From Leptospira sp. (lineage in GTDB: Bacteria; Spirochaetota; Leptospiria; Leptospirales; Leptospiraceae), in contig PEQN01000031.1 in assembly GCA_002786225.1 (NCBI GenBank), positions 1 to 35,174 on the forward strand: 35,174 bases of DNA. Reading direction: 5' to 3'. The notes below the pieces were generated by a model. That model made no database searches. It saw only the letters and a list, made by a program, of their open reading frames with translations, and was not told the origin of the DNA. This document shows, one piece after another, positions 1-8,707 of the stretch; the stretch's first letter is position 1; every line of letters begins with the position of its first letter. Both the position numbers and the translations under genes were made by a program.

Positions 1-2340
1 GCTGGAGATGTGATGACAGTGGTATTTTCAGGTTCGGGCTCAAAAATTGCTACAGGGGACACTATCACAATAGCTTCTGGTGTAAGAGACACTTCTGCTT
101 CCGCAAATGAATCCTTTAATATTCCGTCTGTAAACCCAATTTCAGGTTCTTTTGGAATCGATACTACTCCACCTTATTTATTATATGCTTCAGATATAAC
201 TGAATCTACATTGATGGTTCAATTTTCAGAACCTATGTTTGCTATTTCAAGTATTGCAAACTGCGGAACTGATCCAGATCGCACTAAAGCATACAATTGC
301 GTTGCCAATTATACTTTAACTGAAGATCCAGCTAATGGTTGCACCGATGTTGTAGTTAGTAGTTTAACTGTTCTCTCAACGAGTGCCGTTCGATTGACTC
401 TCAATGGTGCAACACCTTTTTGCAATATCAAGTATAGACTTACAGTTGCAACTACTGTCTCAGATGCTGCTGTCACTCCAAATCCAATGGGTTCCCCTAA
501 TTTATTAACTTTTATTGGATTGGAGCCGATTCGAGTTGTTGTTGCTGCTGCACTTACTTCCAATACTTTTAGAATTTCATTCAATAAGCCTGCCTTAGGT
601 GGTTTAAATGCTACTGACTCTGCTGAATGCAATACAAGTACTGAGTGCGGTCTTCGCTACAAGATCAGTCCTCAAATTGGTGATGGGACAGTTACTTCTG
701 CTATTCTTTCGGGTGATCAATCCTCGGTCACACTTACTCACAACGGAATACAAGCTGGAGTTGCTTATACAGTTATTGCTGCGAATGCGAGAGACAATGA
801 TGGATTTACGAATGGATCTGTGAAGATAGCTGGTGTTACTGGTGGATTGAATTCTATGCAAGCTGCACCAAGTGACCGTGCGACCTTTATCGGTTCTGGA
901 ACAGCATGCGATACCTTGGTTTGTGGATCATTCTTTGACGATCCTTTCCAGGATGGATCTACATTCTCTTTTGCCTTCGAGTATGATAAAAAAGTTTATC
1001 TGGGCACAAATGATAAAAACGATGGAGCCTTCCGTTTTGAGCCATCGGGTGCGAATTCCATTCTTGTTACATTCAGCTTTTTGCAAAATGCTTCTCAATC
1101 CCTTAGTTGTATTGCGGCTACAGGATTTGGTTTTATCTCTTCGGGTTTTACATCAAGTTGTGGCACAAACAGTGGGCCCAATGGAGAAGTGGGTTCGGCA
1201 AGCTTTTCTTCGATCAATCTTACCGTAGGCGGAACGGCTTATGAATTATTGTTAGCTGGTGTTTTAAAAGATAATATTAATACTGTATACTATACTCAAG
1301 ATAAAGATACAGTCCTAGATATGAAATCATTTGGAGTTACTGGAACGAACGGTAATAACTCTAAAAGTACTATCGAATTATATGGAATCGAAGATAAAGT
1401 TTTTACTGGTTTAGCTTCCCAACATGGTACTTTTGCACCCATAGGCAATAGAATGCCCGCTACAGTATCTAGTGGAATCATAACTATTGGGAGTCCTGAA
1501 GATTTAGCCTTTAGATTATGGCCTCATATTGGAAAAGCTGGATCAACTGCTAATCCAAATAGTTCAGGAGTTGTAAGTATTGACTTCATAAGACTAATAG
1601 GAAGTTTAGTTTATATTGCGAATAACGGAGGAGTTCTTCGTGTTAGTAAGGCTAACTTTATCAATGGTGCTAGTCCAGCTAATACCGGTAAAGTTATCGA
1701 CAATTTTGCACCTACACTAGTAACTCCAACGAGTGCAGATTTCACAGGAACCAGTTTGTACTGGCCTAATTCTAATGCAACTACTGGTGGTGGACTAGGA
1801 AAGGTTCGCCCAGGTGAGAAAGCTTATCCATTCATTATTCAATTCCAAGGAGATCTCTATCTTGCTAGAAATGTTGCGACAGGTGCCAATTCTACAAATC
1901 TAAGAGGGGAGCTCTGGAAGTGTACTCCAGATGGAACGGGATCTTGTTCTGCGGCATCATGGACCCGGGTGATTTCTGGGATGGAATCAGAATTAGGTGG
2001 AATTATACCAACGCATAAGGCAATATCTGCTTTGACAACTAACGGAAGTAATACACTTTATATAGGTTTTGATGGAAACTCGACGAATGGGGCACAGGTC
2101 TTTAGATATAGATCTTCGTCTGGTTCTAAGCCTAATGCTACTACATCTTCTCAAAGTCTAGTAACTAATGGGGGTTGGGTTAAGCAAGGAACATTCGGAT
2201 TGGGTTCGGGTTCGGATTATATTATTAGTAGCGTATCTGTCTATGATTCAGCAGTTGGTAGATATTACTTGTATGTAATTATTGGTGATGGTTTATTAAA
2301 TGGTTCTATCAAAGTTTCAAGGCAATATGACATTAATTAG
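1..2340 (+). CDS. Large Ig-like surface/exported protein, 5' end missing
   Basis: The reading frame is already open at base 1 and runs to a TAG at 2338-2340, so the true start lies upstream of the window; GTG/ATG at 10-15 are internal codons. About 779 residues are visible. The N-terminal half has repeated beta-sandwich segments with the signature of bacterial SbsA/Big-type Ig domains (DTTPPYLLYAS followed by a VQFSEPM-like strand, and a similar ISFNKPALGG segment). The C-terminal half (from about residue 300) is rich in Gly, Ser, Asn and Thr, with motifs such as GSLVYIANNGG and GELWKCTPDGTGSC that suggest beta-propeller-like blades describing measured values. Such proteins are usually surface-exposed in spirochaetes. 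The downstream lipoprotein gene overlaps its last 14 bases. Surface location and fold are inferred; the function is unknown. Confidence 0.75.
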   Translation, partial: AGDVMTVVFSGSGSKIATGDTITIASGVRDTSASANESFNIPSVNPISGSFGIDTTPPYLLYASDITESTLMVQFSEPMFAISSIANCGTDPDRTKAYNCVANYTLTEDPANGCTDVVVSSLTVLSTSAVRLTLNGATPFCNIKYRLTVATTVSDAAVTPNPMGSPNLLTFIGLEPIRVVVAAALTSNTFRISFNKPALGGLNATDSAECNTSTECGLRYKISPQIGDGTVTSAILSGDQSSVTLTHNGIQAGVAYTVIAANARDNDGFTNGSVKIAGVTGGLNSMQAAPSDRATFIGSGTACDTLVCGSFFDDPFQDGSTFSFAFEYDKKVYLGTNDKNDGAFRFEPSGANSILVTFSFLQNASQSLSCIAATGFGFISSGFTSSCGTNSGPNGEVGSASFSSINLTVGGTAYELLLAGVLKDNINTVYYTQDKDTVLDMKSFGVTGTNGNNSKSTIELYGIEDKVFTGLASQHGTFAPIGNRMPATVSSGIITIGSPEDLAFRLWPHIGKAGSTANPNSSGVVSIDFIRLIGSLVYIANNGGVLRVSKANFINGASPANTGKVIDNFAPTLVTPTSADFTGTSLYWPNSNATTGGGLGKVRPGEKAYPFIIQFQGDLYLARNVATGANSTNLRGELWKCTPDGTGSCSAASWTRVISGMESELGGIIPTHKAISALTTNGSNTLYIGFDGNSTNGAQVFRYRSSSGSKPNATTSSQSLVTNGGWVKQGTFGLGSGSDYIISSVSVYDSAVGRYYLYVIIGDGLLNGSIKVSRQYDIN

Positions 2341-2809
2341 AGTTACCTGGAATAATTATCTTTCCCTTAGAAAGAGAATTGGAATTGTAACATTAGGTGT
2401 GGGAATCCTCATCCAATGCGGGGCTGATGATGGTCAGAGAGAACCACTTACGCCTCAGGATGAATACACTCTTGAAGCCCCTGGGATATGGTCTGGATTA
2501 GAAGAAAGCCACTTGCCTATCATTCAGTTAGATAGAAAGGGAAGAGGTCTACAAAAAATTACAATCACTATCAAAGAAACAAAGCAATTCAATCTTAATC
2601 ACTATATAGAGAAGATAGGGATTATGAATGAGAATAAGGAAGATATTGCTGTTAAAATTTTTCCTGAGATGACACTAAATTCTACCGAGCTTATCATGGC
2701 AGAATTTCAAATGGAATCCCCAGTTGAAAATAATAAGATTAAAGCCTTTGTGAAATGCAACCTTCATGATCTTTGGACTCATCCTTTGTATCCTGATCCA
2801 AGTCCATAA
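2327..2809 (+). CDS. Putative lipoprotein, 160 aa
   Basis: I chose ATG 2327 because it follows CAAGG at 2318-2322 and gives a signal sequence: basic RKR at residues 15-17, hydrophobic 18-29, then LIQC with Cys31 as the lipidation site. An in-frame ATG at 2300 would only add nine residues. The start lies inside the end of the upstream surface-protein gene (14-base overlap), which implies translational coupling. The mature part is charged and contains no domain I recognise; a segment around residues 70-90 (KITITIKETKQFN) could be beta-strand. The pairing suggests a periplasmic or outer-membrane partner of the Ig-like protein, but that is inference. No paralogue is visible in the window. Confidence 0.7.
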   Translation: MTLIRVTWNNYLSLRKRIGIVTLGVGILIQCGADDGQREPLTPQDEYTLEAPGIWSGLEESHLPIIQLDRKGRGLQKITITIKETKQFNLNHYIEKIGIMNENKEDIAVKIFPEMTLNSTELIMAEFQMESPVENNKIKAFVKCNLHDLWTHPLYPDPSP

Positions 2810-2908
2810 ACAATTCTCTTTATGGAATCTTTGATATTTTCAGTATTCAAATAAAATAAAATCTAAAAACAAGTTTATAGAATCTAATAGATTTTCAAAC
2901 TTGGAAAT

Positions 2909-3697
2909 ATGAAAAATACATCTCAGGATACAAATCCTCCCGAAAGAACTTGGGAAGCACAGTCATTTCGTTATAAAATCTTTATTGCAAATACCTACCT
3001 CAAGACACTACCTTTAATGCTTACTGGAGCCTTGCCTAAGTTAGTTAAAGGTGTTTATTATAGCGCAAAAGGAGATAAGGAGAATCGAATTGCTGCCTTC
3101 CTTGCTGGAAGCAAAATATGGGGAGATACGGTTCGAAGAAATACCAAAACCAATTTATTTTCTGCAAATGAAATTAGTATTCCTAAGAGTGGACATTTAG
3201 TATTTTCTAATCATGTGAATGAAATGGACTTTCCTTTTGACTGTTACTTTATACAAAAGCCCTATCTTGCCAATCAAGTCATTAAATCCACTTTGTTTGC
3301 ATATTGGTGGATGAAGGCAATGGGTTCAGAAGTTTTTGATAACCGAAACACAATGTCCATCTCAATATCTGTTCGTAATTTGATAAAAGGAAGTAAGGAT
3401 AATTCGTACATTGTGTACCCAGAGGGAAGAAACACTTATAGCGAAGTTATCCAACCTTTGAAAAAAGGAATGCTTAAACTAGCATTTGATCACAAGCTAC
3501 CCATAGCGATTGTACTGAAATCCGGTATAACTTCCTTTCAGAAAAACTTGAAAGGCAACAAAATAGCTTACAAATACTTTGGAGTAGTTCAACCCACTCA
3601 ATTTGAAAGTTGGGAAAAGTTAAGAGATCATATCCAAAAGATCATGGTTGATGGAAAGCTTGAATTAGATGCCTTCCTAGAGAAGCAGGAATTTTAG
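2909..3697 (+). CDS. 1-acylglycerol-3-phosphate O-acyltransferase-like protein (PlsC family)
   Basis: This is a 262-residue lysophospholipid acyltransferase of the PlsC/LPLAT family. The catalytic HX4D motif is His102-Asp107 in SNHVNEMD. The acyl-acceptor-binding motif usually written FPEGTRS is here YPEGRNTYS around residues 170-178, followed by a GMLKLAF segment typical of the family. Hydrophobic stretches near residues 35-50 and 125-140 would anchor it to the inner membrane. The family transfers acyl chains from acyl-ACP or acyl-CoA to lysophosphatidic acid or other lysolipids; the exact substrate cannot be read from sequence. A weak GGA precedes ATG 2909. A paralogue sharing the PEG(R/K)xTYSE motif lies at 31927-32685 on the other strand. 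Confidence 0.85.
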   Translation: MKNTSQDTNPPERTWEAQSFRYKIFIANTYLKTLPLMLTGALPKLVKGVYYSAKGDKENRIAAFLAGSKIWGDTVRRNTKTNLFSANEISIPKSGHLVFSNHVNEMDFPFDCYFIQKPYLANQVIKSTLFAYWWMKAMGSEVFDNRNTMSISISVRNLIKGSKDNSYIVYPEGRNTYSEVIQPLKKGMLKLAFDHKLPIAIVLKSGITSFQKNLKGNKIAYKYFGVVQPTQFESWEKLRDHIQKIMVDGKLELDAFLEKQEF

Positions 3698-3779
3698 TCG
3701 TTAATTTCATTTTAAGCAGGTAATATAACTTTAATGAAATATTCATTTACAAGCTAATGCTTAAATGCCTTGTTTTAAA

Positions 3780-4874
3780 CTAAGGTCGCCTAACTGGGCG
3801 AAAACCCAGGGCAGGGGTCGTCAGCCACGGGAAGTTGGCGTTGCGGAACGAGCCCTGCAGTAAGTTGGCTGGGTTGAGCCAGCCGCCACCGCGATTCACC
3901 CGAAACGTACCGGTTGCAGAACCTAAGCTATCAGCATCAGTATAGGGTGTGGTTTGTGTATAGGTACCATCCCAGTCCGAGACCCACTCCCTAACGTTTC
4001 CGCTCATATCGAAAAGACCTAAAGCATTGCCAAGTTTTGTGCCAATGGGCTGGGTTGAAGTTGAATTTCCAATATTTATCGTTAAGGAATTACCAAACCA
4101 GGCAACTGATGCGGTTGCGGTAAAATCCGTAGAGGCAGCCGTTGCTCCGCTAGCATAATCACCCGGTACGAAGTTCGTACCATCGATATACCGTGCCGCA
4201 TATTCCCACTCGGCTTCGGTGGGTAGACGGTACCCCTTGGCTGACCAATTTATATAGGGCGTATCTTCGCTACCTGCTGTACTATTAGCCGAAGCAGTGT
4301 TAGTTGAAATTTTTAATGGTGTCTTGAAACCTGCATCGGTGAAATAAACAGGTGCTAAGCCTTGTTTCTCTGAGGCGGCATTGCACCAAACAATAGCATC
4401 ACGCCAATTCACCGTCGTCACAGGGTGCTGGTTAGTACGGGAACCATTGTCACCCTCAACGCCAGGGTTGGCAAAAGTATAACCATTCGCTATTGCCCAA
4501 GATCTGACCCTTACCCAATCGCCGAATTGTACCTCAAACTTAGCCATTGCAAAAGCAGAAATAGATGCAACAGTATGAACTGGTATTGCCGTGCCACCTA
4601 TGGCGGCTGAACCCCGATGAAAGCCCGCCGTATTCGCTGGTATGCAGACCATTGCTAAGCTGTCAGAGGCAGTCAATGAGGCACAGGTAGGCAATGAAAT
4701 TTTAAAACCACATTGTGCCGTTTCATCTTTAAGGAAGGCTTTCATGATAAATGTATCTACAAAAGATTTGGATGTTGGGTCACAAGGATTCTCTAATTTG
4801 GATGGGATACAAGAAAATAAAAATATGGTATTAAAAAGCAGGCTAAGTTGAATGTAATTTTTTAATAAGATCAT
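3780..4874 (-). CDS. Lipoprotein with formylglycine-generating-enzyme (SUMF1/C-type lectin) fold; possible retroelement-diversified protein
   Basis: The 364-residue reading starts at ATG 4874, which gives a compact signal peptide ending in LFSC (Cys22); in-frame ATGs at 4916 and 4925 would add a polar leader and have no better ribosome site. From about residue 65 the protein is an FGE-sulfatase domain: FEVQFGDWVRV, HPVTTVNWRDAIVWCN, GYRLPTEAEWEYAAR, GLFDMSGNVREWVSDW, RGGGW and a terminal GFR. The copper-binding cysteines of true FGE, expected shortly after RGGxW, are absent, so formylglycine synthesis is unlikely; a binding role is more probable. Residues 333-356, between RGGGW and GFR, occupy the place of the variable region in TvpA-type lectin-fold proteins diversified by retroelements. 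The body is visibly GC-richer with many NNC codons, while the first 200 bases are AT-rich like the neighbours, suggesting transfer of the domain. Confidence 0.8.
   Translation of the reverse strand: MILLKNYIQLSLLFNTIFLFSCIPSKLENPCDPTSKSFVDTFIMKAFLKDETAQCGFKISLPTCASLTASDSLAMVCIPANTAGFHRGSAAIGGTAIPVHTVASISAFAMAKFEVQFGDWVRVRSWAIANGYTFANPGVEGDNGSRTNQHPVTTVNWRDAIVWCNAASEKQGLAPVYFTDAGFKTPLKISTNTASANSTAGSEDTPYINWSAKGYRLPTEAEWEYAARYIDGTNFVPGDYASGATAASTDFTATASVAWFGNSLTINIGNSTSTQPIGTKLGNALGLFDMSGNVREWVSDWDGTYTQTTPYTDADSLGSATGTFRVNRGGGWLNPANLLQGSFRNANFPWLTTPALGFRPVRRP
3794..3809. repeat. Small GC-rich hairpin at the 3' end of the FGE-fold gene
   Basis: CTGGG at 3794-3798 pairs with CCCAG at 3805-3809 around a CGAAAA loop. 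It overlaps the codons of the GFR motif at the end of the candidate variable region. Hairpins just downstream of variable regions assist target recognition in some diversity-generating retroelements; here the stem is only 5 bp, so this is suggestive at most. Confidence 0.35.
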
Positions 4875-4925
4875 GATAGCTTGATTATAATTCCTACTAA
4901 CTTTTTGCTGCTGCATACATTTCAA

Positions 4926-5587
4926 AAAAATGGTTTCAAGTAATTTAAATTTGAAGTAATTTATTTGTCGATTATTAATATTTTTAAAAATTAATAAATA
5001 ATTTATAAAAAAAATACTACCAAATAAACGACGTTCGAAAAATTGGAAGTAGGTGATTTTGTAAATCAGACCGAGTTAATTCCAGTGCAGGCAAATGATT
5101 GTAGTATTATAAGAGGATACAATCATCGATGAAGGTATAGATGCGAATCATGGCTGGGCTGATTGAAGTGCTTGTCGAATTTGAGGAACCAGAGACTGTG
5201 GTTGAACTTGAACTTCTTCATAATCATAAAGGATCACCTATTCGACATCGAGGGATATCGGTAAAGAGGAATGCTTCACTTTCTGGATTGCCAGTATAGA
5301 TAAGTTTTATATAGTTATTGTATTAGAATAATCTAAAAAAATTGTTAAATATATAATTTACAAAAATAAAATACTCAAAAGGAATAATATTTTATAGAAT
5401 TCATTGTAAGTACAAAGAAATTTCTTAAAAAAAGTATTATGAACTAGAAATTTAATACTGAATCCTGTTCATAAGAATCATTAGTGATAACTAAAACTTT
5501 AAGGATACCATTGATTCCGTTGAATAAATATAATTTAATTGTTTCAATTTTATACTGTATATGTAAGTTCAGAGGAAACAAACCATT
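4926..5587. other. 662-bp gap without an intact gene; central coding-like debris
   Basis: The flanks (about 4926-5030 and 5310-5580) are extremely AT-rich. The centre (about 5035-5300) is clearly less so and reads like protein in short pieces. On the plus strand, 5030-5130 is open and reads LEVGDFVNQTELIPVQAND before a TGA. On the minus strand, from about 5315, a piece containing YTGNPESEAFLFTD hits a stop and continues in another frame as DYEEVQVQPQSLVPQIRQ to a TGA at 5148-5150. No start codon or ribosome site suits any of these. I read this as remnants of one or two decayed genes. I do not recognise the family. Confidence 0.4.
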
Positions 5588-7294
5588 ATGATGAAATTGA
5601 TTCTCTCATGTATTTTTCTTTTATTTACTGATTTTTTAGCTGCAAAAGAAATTCCTGTTTTTGCAACCCGGGTAGTAGATGAAGCACAGATTCTCAATCT
5701 TGAGACTAAAGAAGCCCTAGAATCTCTTTCTCAGGACTTAGAGAATCGAACATCAGCTCAATTAATTCTATATACAACTCCTAGCTTAGAGGGGGAAGTC
5801 CTTGAAGAATATTCCTTACGTGTTGCTGAGTCAAATGGTGTAGGTCAGGCGAAGAAAGATAATGGAATTCTTGTTCTTATAGTAACAGAAGACCGTAAGA
5901 TGCGAATTGAAGTTGGATATGGATTAGAAGATACACTTACGGATATTTATTGCAATCGCATCATTCGAAATATTTTTATTCCAAACTTTAAGTTGGGTGA
6001 TTATAACAAGGGTATCCTTGATGGAATGAAAGCTATACAGCAAATCTTGGATGGTGAGGCAGATAAAAATCCCAACCTTTCATCGGATGAAATTATTTCC
6101 GAAGCTTCTATAGCATCAAAGGCATCCCAGTTGGATAGATGGAATAAAGTGGGTGAAGAATCCTTTTTTCAGTTTCTTATTTTATTTGGAATACTGCTTA
6201 TCTATTTTTTAGTTACAAAATTATTGAATAAGACGTTTCCTTGGATAGCTAACAAATCTTTTAGATTTCTTTTTGGATTCACATCTTTATGTCTTGGATT
6301 GTTCTTTGGACCAAGAGGTTTTATTCTTATTCCATTTTTTATTTATATCGTATTATTTTTTTATAGTTTAATCTATATTCCTGATAATCAGAAGCCAATT
6401 CTTAAGAAACTCTCCAAAAAGTTATTTCCGTACTTAGTAATTGTTTTGGCTCATTTGATTCTTTTCTTTGGTTTTAATATATTAGATAATGATTTAATGA
6501 TGGAAGACTACTTGTGGATAGTAATCAGTTTATTCTTATTTACTTTAATATTTAGGCTTTCACTAGATAGTTATATTCAAAATACTTATGAATCAATATT
6601 TAAAAAACTAGGATTCGAAGACAGAAGTTTCGCTGCGACTCAAAAATATTTTTATTCTTTCATATTATTTTGTTCCTTTCTAGTTTTGATTCTGAGTGGG
6701 TTTCCAATAATTTCTGCCCTCTATCTTTATATTTTAATTGGTCTTGCTATTTATGTAGGTTTCTGGGTAAAGACAGGCAAGTATCTGATTTATTTTGCAT
6801 TAGTATATTCGATATTTATCATTTCATTTTTAGTTTTTTTCTATAAAAAGTTTAATATTATCAATGAAGCAAATGATTTAACAATTTTTACTTTAAATGA
6901 TGCTCTGACTTACTATTCAATCTTTCATATTTACGCATCTACTATGATTGTGATTCGATTCATTGAATCAAAAAACCATTTCAGTCGATTGCTTAAGTTT
7001 GGATTCCTTGCACTACTTTGGACTATAATACCTTACCTTTATACATTGCTTTCCTACGGAGAATGGCCTAGTCTCATGGTATTTCCACTCAATTTAGCAA
7101 GTGTTTACTTTTTTAGATTCTTAAAGTTCCTAGCTGATTCAGACTCGGGAGGATATTCTTCGGGAGGCGGAGGCAGTTCTTATTCAAGTAGTTCCTCTTA
7201 TCGTTCTTCTAGTTCAAGTAGTAGCAGCAGTGGAAGTTCGTACCGCGGTGGCGGTGGAAGTTTTGGAGGAGGTGGTTCCAGTGGAAGCTGGTAA
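5588..7294 (+). CDS. TPM-domain (YgcG family) membrane protein with Ser/Gly-rich tail
   Basis: This 568-residue protein has a signal peptide (ILSCIFLLFTDFLAAKE, residues about 4-20), then a TPM domain at about residues 24-155 (VVDEAQILN, SAQLILYTT, KKDNGILVLIV, RKMRIEVGYGLE, IIRNIFIPNFKLGDYNKGI). The middle, about 195-520, contains roughly eight hydrophobic membrane segments. The tail (about 525-568) is made almost only of Gly, Ser and Tyr and ends in GGGGSFGGGGSSGSW, the typical ending of this family. TPM domains have been linked to phosphatase activity and to photosystem or envelope-complex assembly in other organisms; the bacterial membrane members are poorly understood. GAGG at 5572-5575 precedes two adjacent ATGs (5588, 5591). 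It converges on the TetR gene with 13 bp between. Confidence 0.8.
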   Translation: MMKLILSCIFLLFTDFLAAKEIPVFATRVVDEAQILNLETKEALESLSQDLENRTSAQLILYTTPSLEGEVLEEYSLRVAESNGVGQAKKDNGILVLIVTEDRKMRIEVGYGLEDTLTDIYCNRIIRNIFIPNFKLGDYNKGILDGMKAIQQILDGEADKNPNLSSDEIISEASIASKASQLDRWNKVGEESFFQFLILFGILLIYFLVTKLLNKTFPWIANKSFRFLFGFTSLCLGLFFGPRGFILIPFFIYIVLFFYSLIYIPDNQKPILKKLSKKLFPYLVIVLAHLILFFGFNILDNDLMMEDYLWIVISLFLFTLIFRLSLDSYIQNTYESIFKKLGFEDRSFAATQKYFYSFILFCSFLVLILSGFPIISALYLYILIGLAIYVGFWVKTGKYLIYFALVYSIFIISFLVFFYKKFNIINEANDLTIFTLNDALTYYSIFHIYASTMIVIRFIESKNHFSRLLKFGFLALLWTIIPYLYTLLSYGEWPSLMVFPLNLASVYFFRFLKFLADSDSGGYSSGGGGSSYSSSSSYRSSSSSSSSSGSSYRGGGGSFGGGGSSGSW

Positions 7295-7307
7295 AACTAC
7301 TTTTAGT

Positions 7308-8030
7308 TTATGGTTGAGAATGAATCAATTCTTTGACTCTATCGTTGTTTTTGGCTTTGGACTTGGATCTCTGACGAAACTTTTCACGAATAGAATCATA
7401 AGATGCCCAATCGATAATTCGAATGGAGTAAGTTTCTACACCTAAAACTTTTTCCATAGATCTTTGGTATGTTTCTTTTGCCTCTTCAATATGACGGTTG
7501 TTGCCATAGAGTAGATCTTCTTTAATGTACTCATTTAGGCCTTCTATCATTTGAATTAAGATAGCAGCTGTTATGTTTTCATCGTGAATATGGAAATCCC
7601 CAGATTTTTTACCTAGGTAAAGACAATTTGCTAAAAGAGGCAGTATCTGCTTTTGGATTTTTTTCTTGAAATTGACATGCATGGATTGATTCGATTCTTT
7701 GAACATTGATTCAAGAACAGTTGCAAAGGATTCTATGTTCTCTTCCTTCCACTCCATAATCAATCGGAACAAAAAGTTCAACCTGGACAGAGGATTCATA
7801 GACTGCGAATTCTCAAATCTTTGGTAGATATCCTGAAAGCATTTGTCAGCAAAAGTATCTGAAACTGATTCCAATACAGCTTCTTTGGAAACAAAATAAT
7901 GATAAAAAGTTCCCTTCGCAATCTTAACATCTTTTAGAATATCATCGATAGATGTCAGTGCATAACCCTTAGTGAAAAAATGATGCATGGCCGACTGAAT
8001 AATTTTATCTCTATTAGAAATTTGCTTCAT
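7308..8030 (-). CDS. TetR/AcrR-family transcriptional regulator
   Basis: From ATG 8030 this is a 240-residue TetR repressor starting MKQISNRDKIIQSAMHHFF, which gives the usual short arm before helix 1. The helix-turn-helix is at about residues 27-46 (TSIDDILKDVKIAKGTFYHY), followed by the family-typical FVSKEAVLESV. The C-terminal ligand domain is divergent and ends with a basic stretch (RQRSKSKAKNN). In-frame ATG 8066 and TTG 8084 could extend it by 12 or 18 residues; none of the three has a clear Shine-Dalgarno, so the start is uncertain. It is divergent from the SlyD-like gene across about 150 bp, a likely target region, but I found no convincing palindrome there. Confidence 0.85.
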   Translation of the reverse strand: MKQISNRDKIIQSAMHHFFTKGYALTSIDDILKDVKIAKGTFYHYFVSKEAVLESVSDTFADKCFQDIYQRFENSQSMNPLSRLNFLFRLIMEWKEENIESFATVLESMFKESNQSMHVNFKKKIQKQILPLLANCLYLGKKSGDFHIHDENITAAILIQMIEGLNEYIKEDLLYGNNRHIEEAKETYQRSMEKVLGVETYSIRIIDWASYDSIREKFRQRSKSKAKNNDRVKELIHSQP

Positions 8031-8179
8031 CGGTAGGGTAAGGAGGTTGGTTTTGGATTCTTCCATATATCCATAATTAGACAAGGGAAGATGATTCTTC
8101 TAGATAAAATTATCATGGAAATGAATTATTTTCTTAAAACTTGGCTTGTAATATCTCTAAAAGTGTTCAATTTGACAGT

Positions 8180-8662
8180 ATGAGTAATGTAACTAAAGGC
8201 AAGGTCGTAGGATTTGCCTACCATCTTAGAAATTCCCAAGGCGAGACCCTCGATGAATCCTCCGATCCAATGGAATACCTTCACGGATATCATAATATTA
8301 TCCCTGGTCTTGAAAAGGAAATGGAAGGATTGAAGATTGGCGATAAGAAATCTGTTGTAGTTCCCCCTGCTGAAGGCTACGGTGAGTACGATGAGAAGTT
8401 GGTCTATGAGATACCTAGAACCAACTTCCCTCCCGATGAGGAATTAGTTCCTGGATCGCAGTTTCGAGCAGATACAGAGAACGGACCTGTTGCACTTTTT
8501 GTCCAAGAAATTGTTGGTGAAAATGTAATCATGAATGGCAATCATCCCCTAGCTGGAGAGACTTTGAATTTTGAAATTGAAATTCATACCATCCGAGAAG
8601 CCAGTAAGGATGAAATGGAACATGGGCACTCTCATGGTCCAGATGGGCACCACCATCATTAA
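8180..8662 (+). CDS. slyD: FKBP-type peptidyl-prolyl cis-trans isomerase, SlyD-like
   Basis: The 160-residue reading from ATG 8180 begins directly with the FKBP domain (VTKGKVVGFAYHLRNSQGE, then DPMEYLHGYHNIIPGLEKE and VPPAEGYGEYDE). The insert-in-flap chaperone segment (residues about 70-125) includes PGSQFRADTENGP and NGNHPLAGETLNFEIEI, as in SlyD. The tail HGHSHGPDGHHHH is a short version of the nickel-binding His tail of SlyD. It should act in the cytoplasm as a folding catalyst and metal-binding chaperone, for example in metalloenzyme maturation. An upstream TTG (8141) would prepend residues that do not fit the family. No strong ribosome site is visible before 8180. A hairpin follows the gene. 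Confidence 0.88.
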   Translation: MSNVTKGKVVGFAYHLRNSQGETLDESSDPMEYLHGYHNIIPGLEKEMEGLKIGDKKSVVVPPAEGYGEYDEKLVYEIPRTNFPPDEELVPGSQFRADTENGPVALFVQEIVGENVIMNGNHPLAGETLNFEIEIHTIREASKDEMEHGHSHGPDGHHHH

Positions 8663-8674
8663 TAAGTGTTAGAG

Positions 8675-8707
8675 GACTCATAGGGAATTCATCGTTCCCT
8701 TAGAGTC
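8675..8707 (+). terminator. Hairpin downstream of the SlyD-like gene
   Basis: AGGGAA at 8682-8687 pairs with TTCCCT at 8695-8700, and outer GACT (8675-8678) pairs with AGTC (8704-8707) across a 3x3 internal loop. The plus strand continues ATTTTGATATTT, a weak T-rich tract. Probably a rho-independent terminator 13 bp after the stop codon. Confidence 0.55.

Noticed and set aside
5141..5299. 52-codon plus-strand ORF in the gap before the YgcG gene
   Set aside because: It has an ATG, but its codons are rich in third-position G/C, unlike the neighbours, and there is no ribosome site. The opposite strand has the more host-like codon pattern, so this is probably a shadow of decayed minus-strand sequence.
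7140..7294. Repetitive GGN/AGT tract that might be taken for a DNA repeat
   Set aside because: It encodes the Gly/Ser-rich tail that is normal for YgcG-type proteins.
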